DNA of 64,000 nt from a virus. Positions 5,212 through 12,436 of the stretch are shown in pieces. The translations under genes were made by a program, and so were the position numbers. Numbering within the stretch: position 1 is the first letter of the stretch; each line of letters begins with the position of its first letter. Location: IMG/VR virus record IMGVR_UViG_3300034072_000578, positions 44,413 to 108,412 of that record. One strand, 5' to 3'. The notes below the pieces were generated by a model, which saw only the letters and a list, made by a program, of their open reading frames with translations, was not told the DNA's origin and did not search any database.

Positions 5212-5436
5212 ATTAGTAAGCGAAGAAGTAAACGCTAGTAGAAAGCATGTGACCTACAGCATGTTAGTAGATAGCGCGGGGCAACAGCCTTAGAGTTTAA
5301 TTAGTCAGTTCCTGAACCAAGAGCGTCGGAACTAAGTGGAAAGAAGCCTGTAGGAGGCGCATCGCCGCAATGCTAATTAAGACCCGTTGAACAGCCGACT
5401 ATATCGATTAGGCTTCGGCATTCTTCGCTTACTAAT
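5212..5436 (+). ncRNA. Structured RNA closed by a 16-bp helix
   Basis: The 16 bases at 5212-5227 and 5421-5436 are perfect reverse complements and enclose 193 nt without a gene. Nested helices include CGCTA/TAGCG, TTAATTAG (5297-5304) with CTAATTAA (5373-5380), AGTTCC (5307-5312) with GGAACT (5328-5333), GGCG/CGCC and a GCCG/CGGC hairpin near the 3' end. It starts three bases after the CCA of tRNA-Asn, so it is probably co-transcribed and cut out. I do not recognise its class. It shows no tmRNA tag frame and no CCA end. Confidence 0.65.
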
Positions 5437-5465
5437 AACAATCCCTAATAAGGGTTTATTTAATC

Positions 5466-5542
5466 GGGGCCATCGTCTATGTGGCTAGGATAGTTGGTTT
5501 TCACCCAGCAGAACCGGGGTTCGATGCCCGGTGGCCCCACCA
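5466..5542 (+). tRNA. tRNA-Glu(TTC)
   Basis: Acceptor GGGGCCA/TGGCCCC, A73, CCA. The anticodon stem GTTGG/CCAGC encloses TTTTCAC, anticodon TTC. The T-loop is TTCGATG. Confidence 0.92.
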
Positions 5543-5571
5543 TTCCCCACTAACAACATTGAGTAGCAAAC

Positions 5572-5745
5572 ATGGATACGAAGGCTTGCGATTACTGCGG
5601 ACGCCCTGTAGAGGATGGCGCGTTGCGTTACGGTCCCGCGATTCCCGGCCCCCGGCATTGGGAATGTAACAATGTCAAAAACGGTAAACCGTCAACCATC
5701 GAAGATATCATAGCTACTTTAATGAAGGATATGAAAAATGCGTAA
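5572..5745 (+). CDS. Small protein with an N-terminal CxxC, 57 aa
   Basis: ATG preceded by GAGTAG. CDYCG near the N-terminus and HWECN in the middle could form a small zinc site. The gene overlaps the next start (5738) by eight bases, which supports translation. Function unknown. Confidence 0.55.
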   Translation: MDTKACDYCGRPVEDGALRYGPAIPGPRHWECNNVKNGKPSTIEDIIATLMKDMKNA

Positions 5746-6115
5746 ATCATTTGTTCTTTTTAGCGCAGCGCTCGCAACCCTAGTTGCTGGCTGCTCTTGC
5801 GCCCCATCCAATCAACCCCAACAGCAGGCGTATTACGATCAGCCTGTCCAGCAGCAGCAATACGCCCCTGCCCCTGTCCAGCAGGCACAGCCCGGTTTCC
5901 TTGATCGTCATGGCGATGCGATCCTAGCTGGCGGCGTCGGCTATCTCGCCGGTAAGGCCGCTTCCAAGCGGGAATACCGCAATGACCGGAACTATTCGCG
6001 TCCCCGCTATTACAGCCGTCCTTCCCGCCCAGCGGCGACCCGCTATTACTCTTCCTCGCCCTCGCGGTCAACCTTCCGTAGTTCAAGCCGTGGTTCCTTC
6101 CGAAGCCGCCGCTGA
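5738..6115 (+). CDS. Putative lipoprotein with glycine-rich segment
   Basis: 125 residues. A basic N-terminus and hydrophobic stretch end in the lipobox LVAGC, so Cys19 should be lipidated. After a Gln/Pro/Tyr-rich linker comes FLDRHGDAILAGGVGYLAGKAAS, cited here only as a glycine-zipper-like helix around residues 53-77, then an Arg/Ser/Tyr-rich tail. Base composition is clearly more G+C-rich than its neighbours. Its role could be in superinfection exclusion or lysis. That is inference from its type alone. Confidence 0.65.
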   Translation: MRKSFVLFSAALATLVAGCSCAPSNQPQQQAYYDQPVQQQQYAPAPVQQAQPGFLDRHGDAILAGGVGYLAGKAASKREYRNDRNYSRPRYYSRPSRPAATRYYSSSPSRSTFRSSSRGSFRSRR

Positions 6116-6131
6116 TTACAGCCATTTGAAA

Positions 6132-6284
6132 ATGGAGGGTTCCTTTACTAACGCTAAAGGTCAAGTGACCAAGTGGAAAAGGAATCCCGAAAAGCCATGG
6201 CTAGTTGAAGTCCTAGTAGATGATGAGCCTATCGACTGGCTCAAACTAGGTCAAGAAGCTCTAGAAGGTGGTAACAAGAAATGA
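6132..6284 (+). CDS. Hypothetical protein, 50 aa
   Basis: A short frame starting MEGSFTN and ending GGNKK. It overlaps the next start by four bases (ATGA). The Shine-Dalgarno sequence is poor. A longer frame starting at 5982 overlaps the lipoprotein gene heavily and was not used. Confidence 0.5.
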   Translation: MEGSFTNAKGQVTKWKRNPEKPWLVEVLVDDEPIDWLKLGQEALEGGNKK

Positions 6285-6610
6285 ATATTTTCGCCAGCGA
6301 ACGCATTAAGCCCGCTAACATTAAGTTCCCTAAGGGAATGGATAAGTTGGAATGGGAGCATGTTGAAACTACTTCTAGTTTCGATGCTAATTTCGCTGCT
6401 ACCAAGGTTGGTCACGTAGTTATTGACTGCTTTCATGGCGAAAATATCAACGGTCTTAGAGTAGCTAAAGCCATTGTGGAACTTAGCATCGATAAGCACC
6501 AACCTCTTCCGACTCTTCTACTGGTAGGCCCAGATCAGAACATGCGGAAAGAGATAGAAACCTATATCTCCAACTCCAAAAGATGGATAGATATCGCAAC
6601 AGGTAAGTGA
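6281..6610 (+). CDS. Hypothetical protein, 109 aa
   Basis: ATGA overlap with the upstream gene. Mixed alpha/beta composition with hydrophobic strands (HVVIDCF, TLLLVGPD). No family recognised. It directly precedes the methyltransferase gene. Confidence 0.6.
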   Translation: MNIFASERIKPANIKFPKGMDKLEWEHVETTSSFDANFAATKVGHVVIDCFHGENINGLRVAKAIVELSIDKHQPLPTLLLVGPDQNMRKEIETYISNSKRWIDIATGK

Positions 6611-6614
6611 TTGT

Positions 6615-7175
6615 TTGTTAGATAAGTTAATTGAGGAAGGCCGAAAGTTCCCGGTCATCTACGCCGATCCGGCTTGGACATTCAAAACATACAGTGCCAA
6701 GGGTGAAGATAAATCCCCTTCGAAGCATTATAAAACAATGTCTATCGCAGACATTTGTGCGCTACCTGTTAAAGAGGTAGCTGCTAAAGACTCTATTCTT
6801 TTAATGTGGGTTTATCAGCCCCTTCTTCCAGAAGCGTTCGAAGTAATGGACGCTTGGGGCTTTGATTATAAGTCAATTGCTTTCGTTTGGGATAAGCTAA
6901 CCAAGCATGGCAAGAAACACATGTCCACCGGCTACTACACTAGGGCCGGTATGGAAATGGTTCTACTAGGGCGTCGAGGTAATCCGCCTAGAGTTAAAGA
7001 CCGTGGCGTTAGGCAGGTCTTCCAATCAACAGTAAGAGAGCATAGTCGTAAGCCTGATGAAGTCTATGACTTTATCGAGCGGCTTTATGACGGCCCTTAC
7101 CTAGAAATGTTCGCCCGCAATACCTACCGCAAGGATTGGACTAAGGTTGGCGACGAGGTAGGGAAGCTTGGCTAG
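6615..7175 (+). CDS. MT-A70-type adenine-N6 methyltransferase
   Basis: 186 residues. YADPAWTF near residue 16 is the DPPW-type catalytic motif, with A in place of the second P. The segments YKTMSIADICALPV and MEMVLLGRRGNP are typical of the phage branch of the MT-A70 family, which methylates adenine in DNA. The only start in frame is TTG at 6615, just after the upstream stop. Expected roles are protecting phage DNA from restriction or marking regulatory sites. The target sequence cannot be read from the gene. Confidence 0.8.
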   Translation: MLDKLIEEGRKFPVIYADPAWTFKTYSAKGEDKSPSKHYKTMSIADICALPVKEVAAKDSILLMWVYQPLLPEAFEVMDAWGFDYKSIAFVWDKLTKHGKKHMSTGYYTRAGMEMVLLGRRGNPPRVKDRGVRQVFQSTVREHSRKPDEVYDFIERLYDGPYLEMFARNTYRKDWTKVGDEVGKLG

Positions 7176-7602
7176 CGCTCCAGTTCTGGAAGACCTTTGT
7201 AGGGAGCTTGCTAGAGAACTGCACCTTAAAGTCGACTCTTATGAAGATAAGCTAAACCAAGAAATCAACATAAGAGTTGTCGAGCAATACGCCTCTAGCA
7301 ACACCTACGGGTATCGCATCGATATGATGCGTGTAATGTTAAATGGTAGGGAGGAATATGAGCATTTCTTCCACCATATGCGTTCGGTAATTCTGGAAGC
7401 TCGAAAGAAAAGTGATCGATGCCTAGAGACAGGCAGAGTCGTATATCGATTTGAGCCAGAAAAGATTATCCCGGTATCATCCAGACCGGTCGATTGGGGT
7501 CAACGCCCACCGCCTAAGGCAGATAAGCTACCCGAACCACCACCCGACCCCAAATTAATTATGATGGAAAGAAAGCAACTCCATGAATACGGACGTTACT
7601 AA
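7168..7602 (+). CDS. Hypothetical protein, 144 aa
   Basis: TTG start overlapping the methyltransferase end by eight bases. The N-terminal two thirds look helical. The C-terminus is Pro-rich (RPPPKADKLPEPPPDPK), and the stop overlaps the next gene. Unrecognised. Confidence 0.55.
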   Translation: MASAPVLEDLCRELARELHLKVDSYEDKLNQEINIRVVEQYASSNTYGYRIDMMRVMLNGREEYEHFFHHMRSVILEARKKSDRCLETGRVVYRFEPEKIIPVSSRPVDWGQRPPPKADKLPEPPPDPKLIMMERKQLHEYGRY

Positions 7603-7981
7603 ACCGATCTTTGTTTTCGGTAGCAATTTAGCAGGAAGGCATGGCAAAGGTGCCGCTTCTATAGCTAGGCTTCAATATGGGGCGATTTACGGGCAGGGAG
7701 AGGGTCTACAGGGCCAATCCTACGCTGTCCCTACCAAGGATGCAGCTTTAAAGGTTTTGCCCCTCAGGACCATTAAAATGCACGTAGATAAGTTTCTCAA
7801 ATTCGCAGAGCGGAATTCTGATATAACTTTTAAAGTTACTGCGCTAGGAACTGGCCTAGCTGGTTACTCGCATGATGACATAGGGCCAATGTTCGCCTTG
7901 GCTAGCATGAACTGTGTTCTACCTATGGCTTGGAAGCCCTATGCCATGGATTGCGGTTATAGACAATGGTGGTGGAGTTAA
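7583..7981 (+). CDS. Phage macro-domain-like protein
   Basis: 132 residues. It opens IFVFGSNLAGRHGKGAA and continues with an SYAVPTKD motif, a pattern found in a widespread phage family whose fold resembles macro domains, which bind ADP-ribose. The Trp-rich C-terminus (QWWWS) is unusual. If it does bind or cleave ADP-ribose derivatives it would fit the NAD-salvage genes further right. The fold assignment is from memory of the motif and is not verified. Confidence 0.5.
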   Translation: MNTDVTKPIFVFGSNLAGRHGKGAASIARLQYGAIYGQGEGLQGQSYAVPTKDAALKVLPLRTIKMHVDKFLKFAERNSDITFKVTALGTGLAGYSHDDIGPMFALASMNCVLPMAWKPYAMDCGYRQWWWS

Positions 7982-8428
7982 TTACTCCGCTACCTTCACT
8001 TTAGTAGGCGTAACGGCCTCAAGTGCCCTAAGGCGATCAGAATACTTAGATAGTCTTCCATCAACTTCATTAAACTTGGAGGTTGTCTGCGTTTTGAAGT
8101 CATCTTGGCGATCCTTAACAGTCTGTAACGTAATACGCTGTTCGGTAGAAGCGACGGCAAGAGCTTGTGTAGCTTCCGTCATTGCTTTGAGGTTGGAGTC
8201 GGTTGCATTCATTCGCGTGGTGTAGATAGTCCCAAAAGAACCTACTACAGTCATGAAAATAGTAATGCCGATACCAATGGGTGTCCAGTTAATCTTCGAC
8301 TCGGTATCTAACTTGTTTTGAATCTTATCTAGAGTAGATGAAATGCTATCAATGATAGTCTCTAATCTAGAAAGCCTTGTGTCAACGTTCGTTCCGTGGT
8401 CATATCTAGGCTGTCTTTGGCTGCTCAT
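7982..8428 (-). CDS. Membrane protein with coiled coils, possible holin
   Basis: 148 residues. An N-terminal coiled-coil segment (about 15-45) is followed by a single membrane span (about 50-70, GIGITIFMTVVGSFGTIY) and a second long coiled coil. It is the only - strand gene in the first 19 kb. It converges tail to tail with the gene ending at 7981 and diverges from the HD gene. Single-span coiled-coil proteins of this size include holins and spanin-like proteins, but nothing here proves a lysis role. Confidence 0.6.
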   Translation of the reverse strand: MSSQRQPRYDHGTNVDTRLSRLETIIDSISSTLDKIQNKLDTESKINWTPIGIGITIFMTVVGSFGTIYTTRMNATDSNLKAMTEATQALAVASTEQRITLQTVKDRQDDFKTQTTSKFNEVDGRLSKYSDRLRALEAVTPTKVKVAE

Positions 8429-8482
8429 AGTTATTCCTTACTTTGTTGCGCCGAAGTATAACACAATTACAAAGGATTGCTA

Positions 8483-9052
8483 ATGATAACTCTATTAACA
8501 ACACCTGCAACACCTAGATTAGAAGGTTATATAGAAGACTTCCGCTCTTTTGCTATTAGACTTCATGGCGATCAGCGTTATGGTGACTTCCCTTATCCTT
8601 TCCACCTAGCCCATGTAGAAGAAACTCTAGTAGCAAATGGCTACGATGACTTTAAATATCGAGCTAGCGGATGGCTTCACGATGTCCTAGAAGACTGCGA
8701 TATGTCTATTAACAGGCTGGCCGAATGCTTCGGCTCTGAGATTGCTGCTATGGTGTTCGCTTGCACTGGCGAAGGGGCCAATCGTAAGGAACGCAATGCT
8801 AGCGTCTACAAAAAACTAGCAGCACTTCCCGCAGCAGCGCCGGTTAAAGTAGCTGATCGTATTGTTAATATGAAGTTCAGTGTAATCAATAAGAGCAAGC
8901 AACTAGGAATGTATATTAGAGAGTTCGGGGATTTTTCTAATAATGTCCGCCCTCTTATGACAAACACAACGAAAGACGCTCTTCTGTGGAATCGACTAGA
9001 AGACGTAGTAGGACTAGCGGTTAAAAGAATGTCAGAAACAAAGGTTGCGTGA
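8483..9052 (+). CDS. HD-domain small alarmone hydrolase-like protein
   Basis: 189 residues from ATG 8483, preceded by AAAGGA at seven bases. Histidines at 41 and 44, then WLHDVLED with His66-Asp67 and Glu70-Asp71, match the RelA/SpoT-type (p)ppGpp hydrolase HD signature, and KVADRIVNM is a later conserved block. The length fits single-domain alarmone hydrolases. It would lower (p)ppGpp in the starved or infected cell and keep stable RNA and dNTP synthesis running. Other HD substrates cannot be excluded. Confidence 0.72.
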   Translation: MITLLTTPATPRLEGYIEDFRSFAIRLHGDQRYGDFPYPFHLAHVEETLVANGYDDFKYRASGWLHDVLEDCDMSINRLAECFGSEIAAMVFACTGEGANRKERNASVYKKLAALPAAAPVKVADRIVNMKFSVINKSKQLGMYIREFGDFSNNVRPLMTNTTKDALLWNRLEDVVGLAVKRMSETKVA

Positions 9053-9072
9053 CGTTCCCGAATCGGCTATAG
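9045..9072 (+). promoter_or_regulatory. Promoter-like site with GANTC in the spacer
   Basis: TTGCGT (9045-9050), 16-bp spacer, CTATAG (9067-9072). The spacer contains CGAATC at 9059-9064, immediately before the -10 element. It lies 14 bp upstream of the tRNA at 9086. Confidence 0.45.
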
Positions 9073-9085
9073 CCCTGAAAATCAA

Positions 9086-9162
9086 GCGCGTTTAGCTCAG
9101 TTGGTAGAGCAGTCGGCCCCTAATCCGACAGGCCACGGGTTCGATCCCTGTAACGCGCACCA
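9086..9162 (+). tRNA. tRNA with an 8-nt anticodon loop (CCT-like, Arg?)
   Basis: Acceptor GCGCGTT/AACGCGC, D-arm GCTC/GAGC with GG, T-arm CACGG/CCCTG-type, A73 and CCA are all normal. The anticodon stem GTCGG (9112-9116) and CCGAC (9125-9129) is perfect but encloses eight bases, CCCCTAAT, with no U at position 33. Reading from the 5' side gives CCT (Arg AGG). An expanded loop of this kind is known from +1 frameshift-suppressor tRNAs. Confidence 0.8.
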
Positions 9163-9296
9163 GTTTCTAAGGTGAGTATCCCTCTTAAAGCGAAGTTACG
9201 CCTACTCGGTCATAGTAGCCTTCCGCCTTATTAAGTAAGGAATTAAATATGAACTATATGGAGCATGATATTTCCCGAATATGAAGGGAGATATTC

Positions 9297-9635
9297 ATGA
9301 AGAAACAACACTACGAAATTAACAAAGTTCAAAACCGCCTTTGGGGACTTTCGGGCGTCCTCGCCTCTTATGGCCCTAGAGATATTGGCTGGTGGCGACG
9401 TAATTTTTACGCCCTCGAAAACTTCGGTGATCGTCACCGGGTTATGAACGAGAAGCGTCAAAATCGTAACGCTCGCAAAGACGAAGAAATCCAGCACTAC
9501 AAGGTCAAGCTTCGCAGCAGACGTATGAACGTCCCCACTAAATGGGACGATGAACATATCTCTAAGTGGGGCGGCAAGTCTTGGAAGCTTGGGACTAAGG
9601 CCCGCAAACAGTGGGCTAAGAACGTTCGCCACTAA
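9297..9635 (+). CDS. Hypothetical basic protein, 112 aa
   Basis: Preceded by GGGAGATATTC. Strongly basic and aromatic, especially the C-terminal half (KLRSRRMN, KARKQWAKNVRH), so it may bind nucleic acid. No family recognised. Confidence 0.6.
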   Translation: MKKQHYEINKVQNRLWGLSGVLASYGPRDIGWWRRNFYALENFGDRHRVMNEKRQNRNARKDEEIQHYKVKLRSRRMNVPTKWDDEHISKWGGKSWKLGTKARKQWAKNVRH

Positions 9636-9712
9636 CTATAACTAGTGGCAAGGGTAATGTAGCATTGAAGGTCGCTTGTTTCGTGCCATTTCCGGGGTAG
9701 CAACCGGCCCGC

Positions 9713-9740
9713 TTGACAACTTAGAATTACGTGTTATATT
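9713..9740 (+). promoter_or_regulatory. Sigma70-like promoter
   Basis: TTGACA (9713-9718), 16-bp spacer, TATATT (9735-9740): the best consensus-like promoter in the window. It drives the minigene at 9768 and the genes at 9860 and 10186. Confidence 0.7.
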
Positions 9741-9767
9741 GAAAGCTCACTACAGAAGGAAAGTAGA

Positions 9768-9776
9768 ATGCACTAG
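9768..9776 (+). other. Two-codon minigene (ATG CAC TAG)
   Basis: AAGGA at 9756-9760 stands seven bases before an ATG that is followed by one His codon and a TAG. It is placed about 20 bases after the likely transcription start. Such minigenes (for example lambda bar) cause peptidyl-tRNA drop-off. The gene at 10186 in the same unit looks like peptidyl-tRNA hydrolase 2. Confidence 0.4.
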
Positions 9777-9859
9777 CTGCCCCATCGTCCTCCTTAAAGT
9801 AGTCAGTATCTAACCCAAAGCGATTTACTGATTTATTTTAAGATTAAAGGACAATACAC

Positions 9860-10186
9860 ATGACTAAGAACTATTTCGACCATTACAATACCCTAGCCAA
9901 CAACAAAGACGTTTCAAGAGCAGACGTTTATACTCGCTGCATCATCAAGGCCATTCGTGCTAAGAGCGAGGACAAGGTTGGCGTTGCAATCGCCCTACTA
10001 AAGAAGGCTTTCACTAAGCCCACAAACCCTACTAAGGTCGCCAACGGCGCTCTACAGTATTGGGGCATCAATCACGCTCGCTATGAAGCCAGCCTGAAAT
10101 ATCGTTATCTAACGAAAGAATATCTAACAGAAGCCGAACAAGGCGCTTGGGAAGTAATTTTCCAAGCCACCAAAGGCGTAGCATAA
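9860..10186 (+). CDS. Hypothetical protein, 108 aa
   Basis: Preceded by AAAGGACAATACAC. Helical, Lys/Ala/Tyr-rich composition. The stop overlaps the next ATG (TAATG), so it is translationally coupled to the PTH2-like gene. No family recognised. Confidence 0.6.
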   Translation: MTKNYFDHYNTLANNKDVSRADVYTRCIIKAIRAKSEDKVGVAIALLKKAFTKPTNPTKVANGALQYWGINHARYEASLKYRYLTKEYLTEAEQGAWEVIFQATKGVA

Positions 10187-10509
10187 TGACTCCATATTAT
10201 TGCTATATCTTTGTGCGCCAAGATATAACACCGGAGCAGCAACTAATCCAATTTGGGCATGTTGCTGCTAAGGCAGGCGCTAAGAGTCCCGATAAGCTTT
10301 GGGAGTATGTTCATTTCGTTGGGATCGGAGTTAGAAACGAAAGGGAGCTTCACAAAGCTGCGCTCCTAATGGCTGACAATGACATTCCTTATTCTACCTT
10401 TAATGAAGGGGCCATGGACGATGAGCTAACAGCCGTCGCCTCAGTCCCGGTAAGAGGTCCGACTAGGGAAGTGTTCAAGAATTATAAGACGTTACGCTTC
10501 GGAAATTGA
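10186..10509 (+). CDS. PTH2-like peptidyl-tRNA hydrolase candidate
   Basis: 107 residues from ATG 10186. The order of elements resembles the Pth2 fold: a first strand YIFVRQDI, a helix with QFGHVAAKAG (compare QCAHAA in Pth2), a strand HFVGIGV, a helix with ALLMADNDIPYSTF and a final VASVPVRGPTREVF. The length fits. Pth2 frees tRNA from stalled peptidyl-tRNA, which would suit a phage with many tRNAs. The match is moderate and the family's catalytic residues are not all obvious. Confidence 0.5.
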   Translation: MTPYYCYIFVRQDITPEQQLIQFGHVAAKAGAKSPDKLWEYVHFVGIGVRNERELHKAALLMADNDIPYSTFNEGAMDDELTAVASVPVRGPTREVFKNYKTLRFGN

Positions 10510-10529
10510 AATTTTCCTCTTTCCTACAC

Positions 10530-10577
10530 GGGCGGGAATCGCTATCTGTTTCAATACAGGGCGATTCCCGCCCTTTT
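10530..10577 (+). terminator. Rho-independent terminator
   Basis: GGGCGGGAATCGC (10530-10542) pairs perfectly with GCGATTCCCGCCC (10561-10573), followed by TTTT. The loop contains a further CTGT/ACAG pairing. Confidence 0.9.
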
Positions 10578-10599
10578 CGTTTCTGGGGAGTTATGAGCG

Positions 10600-10773
10600 G
10601 TGGAAGTTTACGTAATTTTGTATGGGTGTGCTGCTAAGCCCGAATTATCCGATGAAGTGAAGGGCTACCTTTACAACCGGATCGACGCCCAAGAATATTG
10701 CGACCAGCAGAATGAAGAAGCGGAAGAAGGCTATGCTTACTGGTTTGAGACAGCCCCGCAACTGATGGTATGA
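10600..10773 (+). CDS. Hypothetical protein, 57 aa
   Basis: GTG start ten bases after GGGGAG. The frame ends in an ATGA overlap with the DUF3307 gene, which supports it. Acidic (NEEAEEGY) with a YVILYGCAA N-terminus. Unrecognised. Confidence 0.5.
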   Translation: MEVYVILYGCAAKPELSDEVKGYLYNRIDAQEYCDQQNEEAEEGYAYWFETAPQLMV

Positions 10774-11141
10774 TAATAACCTTGCTAGTATGCTTGGTAA
10801 TTAAGCATTTCATCTTCGATTTCGTTTATCAACCAGCCTATCAATGGCAGAACAAAGGAAGATACGGGCATTGGGGCGGACTAGTTCATTCCGCTCAACA
10901 TGGGATAGCTTCTGCCGTAATATTGCCATTCTTTATTGATGATAAGTCAGTAATAGCCTATCTGGTAGCGTTCGAATTCATCGTTCACTACCATATGGAC
11001 TACTTCAAGATGAAGTTGAATGCACATATGGGGTGGAAGTGTAACACCCATTATGAGTTTTGGGTTTGGACAGGTTTCGACCAACTAATCCATTCACTAA
11101 CTTACCTAGTAATGGCGGAAGTAGTTTACCGTTACAGCTAA
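10770..11141 (+). CDS. DUF3307-type membrane protein
   Basis: 123 residues with three or four hydrophobic segments. KHFIFDFVYQ near the N-terminus, GGLVHSAQHG in the middle and FDQLIHSLTY at the C-terminus are the His-containing blocks of DUF3307, a small inner-membrane family common in phages and bacteria, function unknown. Confidence 0.75.
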   Translation: MIITLLVCLVIKHFIFDFVYQPAYQWQNKGRYGHWGGLVHSAQHGIASAVILPFFIDDKSVIAYLVAFEFIVHYHMDYFKMKLNAHMGWKCNTHYEFWVWTGFDQLIHSLTYLVMAEVVYRYS

Positions 11142-11175
11142 GGTAAGAAAAAGTTTCTCTCGCCAAACTTTTCTG

Positions 11176-11203
11176 TTGACGGGCGAATCTCAGGTCGCTA
11201 GAC
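11176..11203 (+). promoter_or_regulatory. Promoter-like site with GANTC in the spacer
   Basis: TTGACG (11176-11181), 16-bp spacer, CTAGAC (11198-11203), with CGAATC in the spacer. It lies about 75 bp upstream of the VWA gene and belongs to the same motif family as the sites near 13154, 22507, 22864 and 25547. Confidence 0.6.
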
Positions 11204-11278
11204 CGAAATCATCTACTGGCTATCGGGTGGTTTAGTTAGTAGGTTCCTTTTTTAACCGCTCTGGTAAGAGGTATTACC

Positions 11279-11878
11279 ATGACTCAGTTGAACGCCGAAA
11301 CGGCATCTGAATTCGATTTCGTTGCCCTGATCGACGCTTCGGGTTCGATGGGCAATCCGTCCGTCAAGATGCCGGGGAAGACCCGCTGGCAGGAAATGCA
11401 AGAGTCGCTGCTGGGCTTCATCCGCGCCATCGAACCGTTCGACGCTGACGGCATCGATGTCGGTGTGTTCGGCCCGAACTTCGAAGTCGAAGAAGGCGTT
11501 ACGTCCGCCACCATCGACAAGCTGTTCGCTTCGCGTGGTCCGCGTGGTTCGACCCCGCTGCATGATGCCATCGCGTGGACCATCGACAAGCAGAAGAAGA
11601 CCGGCAAGAAGACCTTCGCCGTCATCTTCACCGATGGCGAGCCGAACGATCAGGCGCTGGTCGCCAAGCTCATCACCGATGCTTCGAACAACATCGCGAA
11701 GGATGAAGACCTGACGTTCCTCTTCATCCAGATCGGCGACGACAAGGCGGCGCGGAACTATCTCGATCATCTGGACGACCAGTTGACCGGCAAGTTCGAC
11801 ATCGTGGACGTTGTGAGCGTCACCGAAGCGGACTCGATGGAACCGCTGGCCCTCATCAACAAGGCCATTGCCGACTAA
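11279..11878 (+). CDS. VWA-domain protein, TerY-like
   Basis: 199 residues forming one von Willebrand A domain. The MIDAS motif is DASGS at 19-23, the Thr is in GSTPLHDA, and the Asp in FTDGEPND. Such stand-alone VWA proteins accompany TerB and TerC in tellurite-resistance/stress gene clusters, where they are thought to assemble membrane-associated complexes. Third codon positions are almost all G or C, unlike neighbouring phage genes, which points to recent acquisition together with terB and terC downstream. Confidence 0.8.
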   Translation: MTQLNAETASEFDFVALIDASGSMGNPSVKMPGKTRWQEMQESLLGFIRAIEPFDADGIDVGVFGPNFEVEEGVTSATIDKLFASRGPRGSTPLHDAIAWTIDKQKKTGKKTFAVIFTDGEPNDQALVAKLITDASNNIAKDEDLTFLFIQIGDDKAARNYLDHLDDQLTGKFDIVDVVSVTEADSMEPLALINKAIAD

Positions 11879-11931
11879 TCGCCGGCAATACATCACCAAC
11901 CTAGTTAGTTGGTATCGTTCTGAATAACCTT

Positions 11932-11973
11932 GGGGTAGTAGAAGTAGGAAGAAATGCTTCTACTACCCCTTTT
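11932..11973 (+). terminator. Terminator or attenuator between VWA and terB
   Basis: GGGGTAGTAGAAG (11932-11944) pairs perfectly over 13 bp with CTTCTACTACCCC (11957-11969), followed by TTTT. It lies between VWA and terB and would reduce read-through within the cassette. Confidence 0.85.
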
Positions 11974-11989
11974 AGTAGCGGGGTTTAAT

Positions 11990-12436
11990 ATGGGTTTCCT
12001 CGATAGCCTCAAAGGCATCGCCTCCAACTTCATGGCTGATGCTGAAAAGGCTCTTAGCCGCATGTCCGACAAGGCGACTTTCATTCGCACCGTCCAAGCT
12101 TCCTATCTGGTCGCTGCCGCTGATGGCAACGTATCGGATGAAGAGAAGGTGGTTCTTGGCCGCGTCATCGCCAAGAAACTTCCTTCCTTCAAGTCGTCGG
12201 AGGTTGCTAAGGCAATCGATGACTGCGCCGAAGAAATGTCCCTCTCTGCCGTAGCTGGTAAGGTTGCTCTTATGGAGAGCATCGAAAAGGCTGCTGGCAC
12301 TGATGGTGCAAAGGTCATCATGCTTGGCATGTTGGCCGTGGCCAATGCCGACAATGAGTTCCAACCCTCCGAACAGCAGGTGGCGCGGGCCATTTGCGTC
12401 AAGCTCGGTCTTCGCCCGCAGGAGTATGCGCTATAA
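11990..12436 (+). CDS. terB: TerB-family tellurite-resistance protein
   Basis: 148 residues from ATG 11990. An all-helical protein with the paired acidic motifs of TerB: AAADGNVSDEEK in the first half and ANADNEFQPSEQQ in the second, both metal-binding in the family. The longer upstream frame has no better start. The stop overlaps terC (TAATG). In bacteria TerB works with TerC and TerD in a membrane-associated stress/defence complex. Confidence 0.85.
   Translation: MGFLDSLKGIASNFMADAEKALSRMSDKATFIRTVQASYLVAAADGNVSDEEKVVLGRVIAKKLPSFKSSEVAKAIDDCAEEMSLSAVAGKVALMESIEKAAGTDGAKVIMLGMLAVANADNEFQPSEQQVARAICVKLGLRPQEYAL

Noticed and set aside
5212-5436. tmRNA as an identity for the 225-nt RNA
   Set aside because: No alanine-tRNA-like ends, no CCA and no tag-peptide frame were found.
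5212-5436. Group I intron as an identity for the 225-nt RNA
   Set aside because: I could not place the P, Q, R and S core elements, and it lies between complete tRNAs, not within a gene.
9249-9284. 11-codon frame upstream of the gene at 9297
   Set aside because: Too short and without independent support. The GGGAG site clearly serves ATG 9297.
11252-11899. Long frame opposite the VWA gene (- strand, 215 codons)
   Set aside because: A shadow of the G+C-rich VWA gene. The protein sequence is low-complexity and matches no family, while the + strand frame has a full MIDAS domain.
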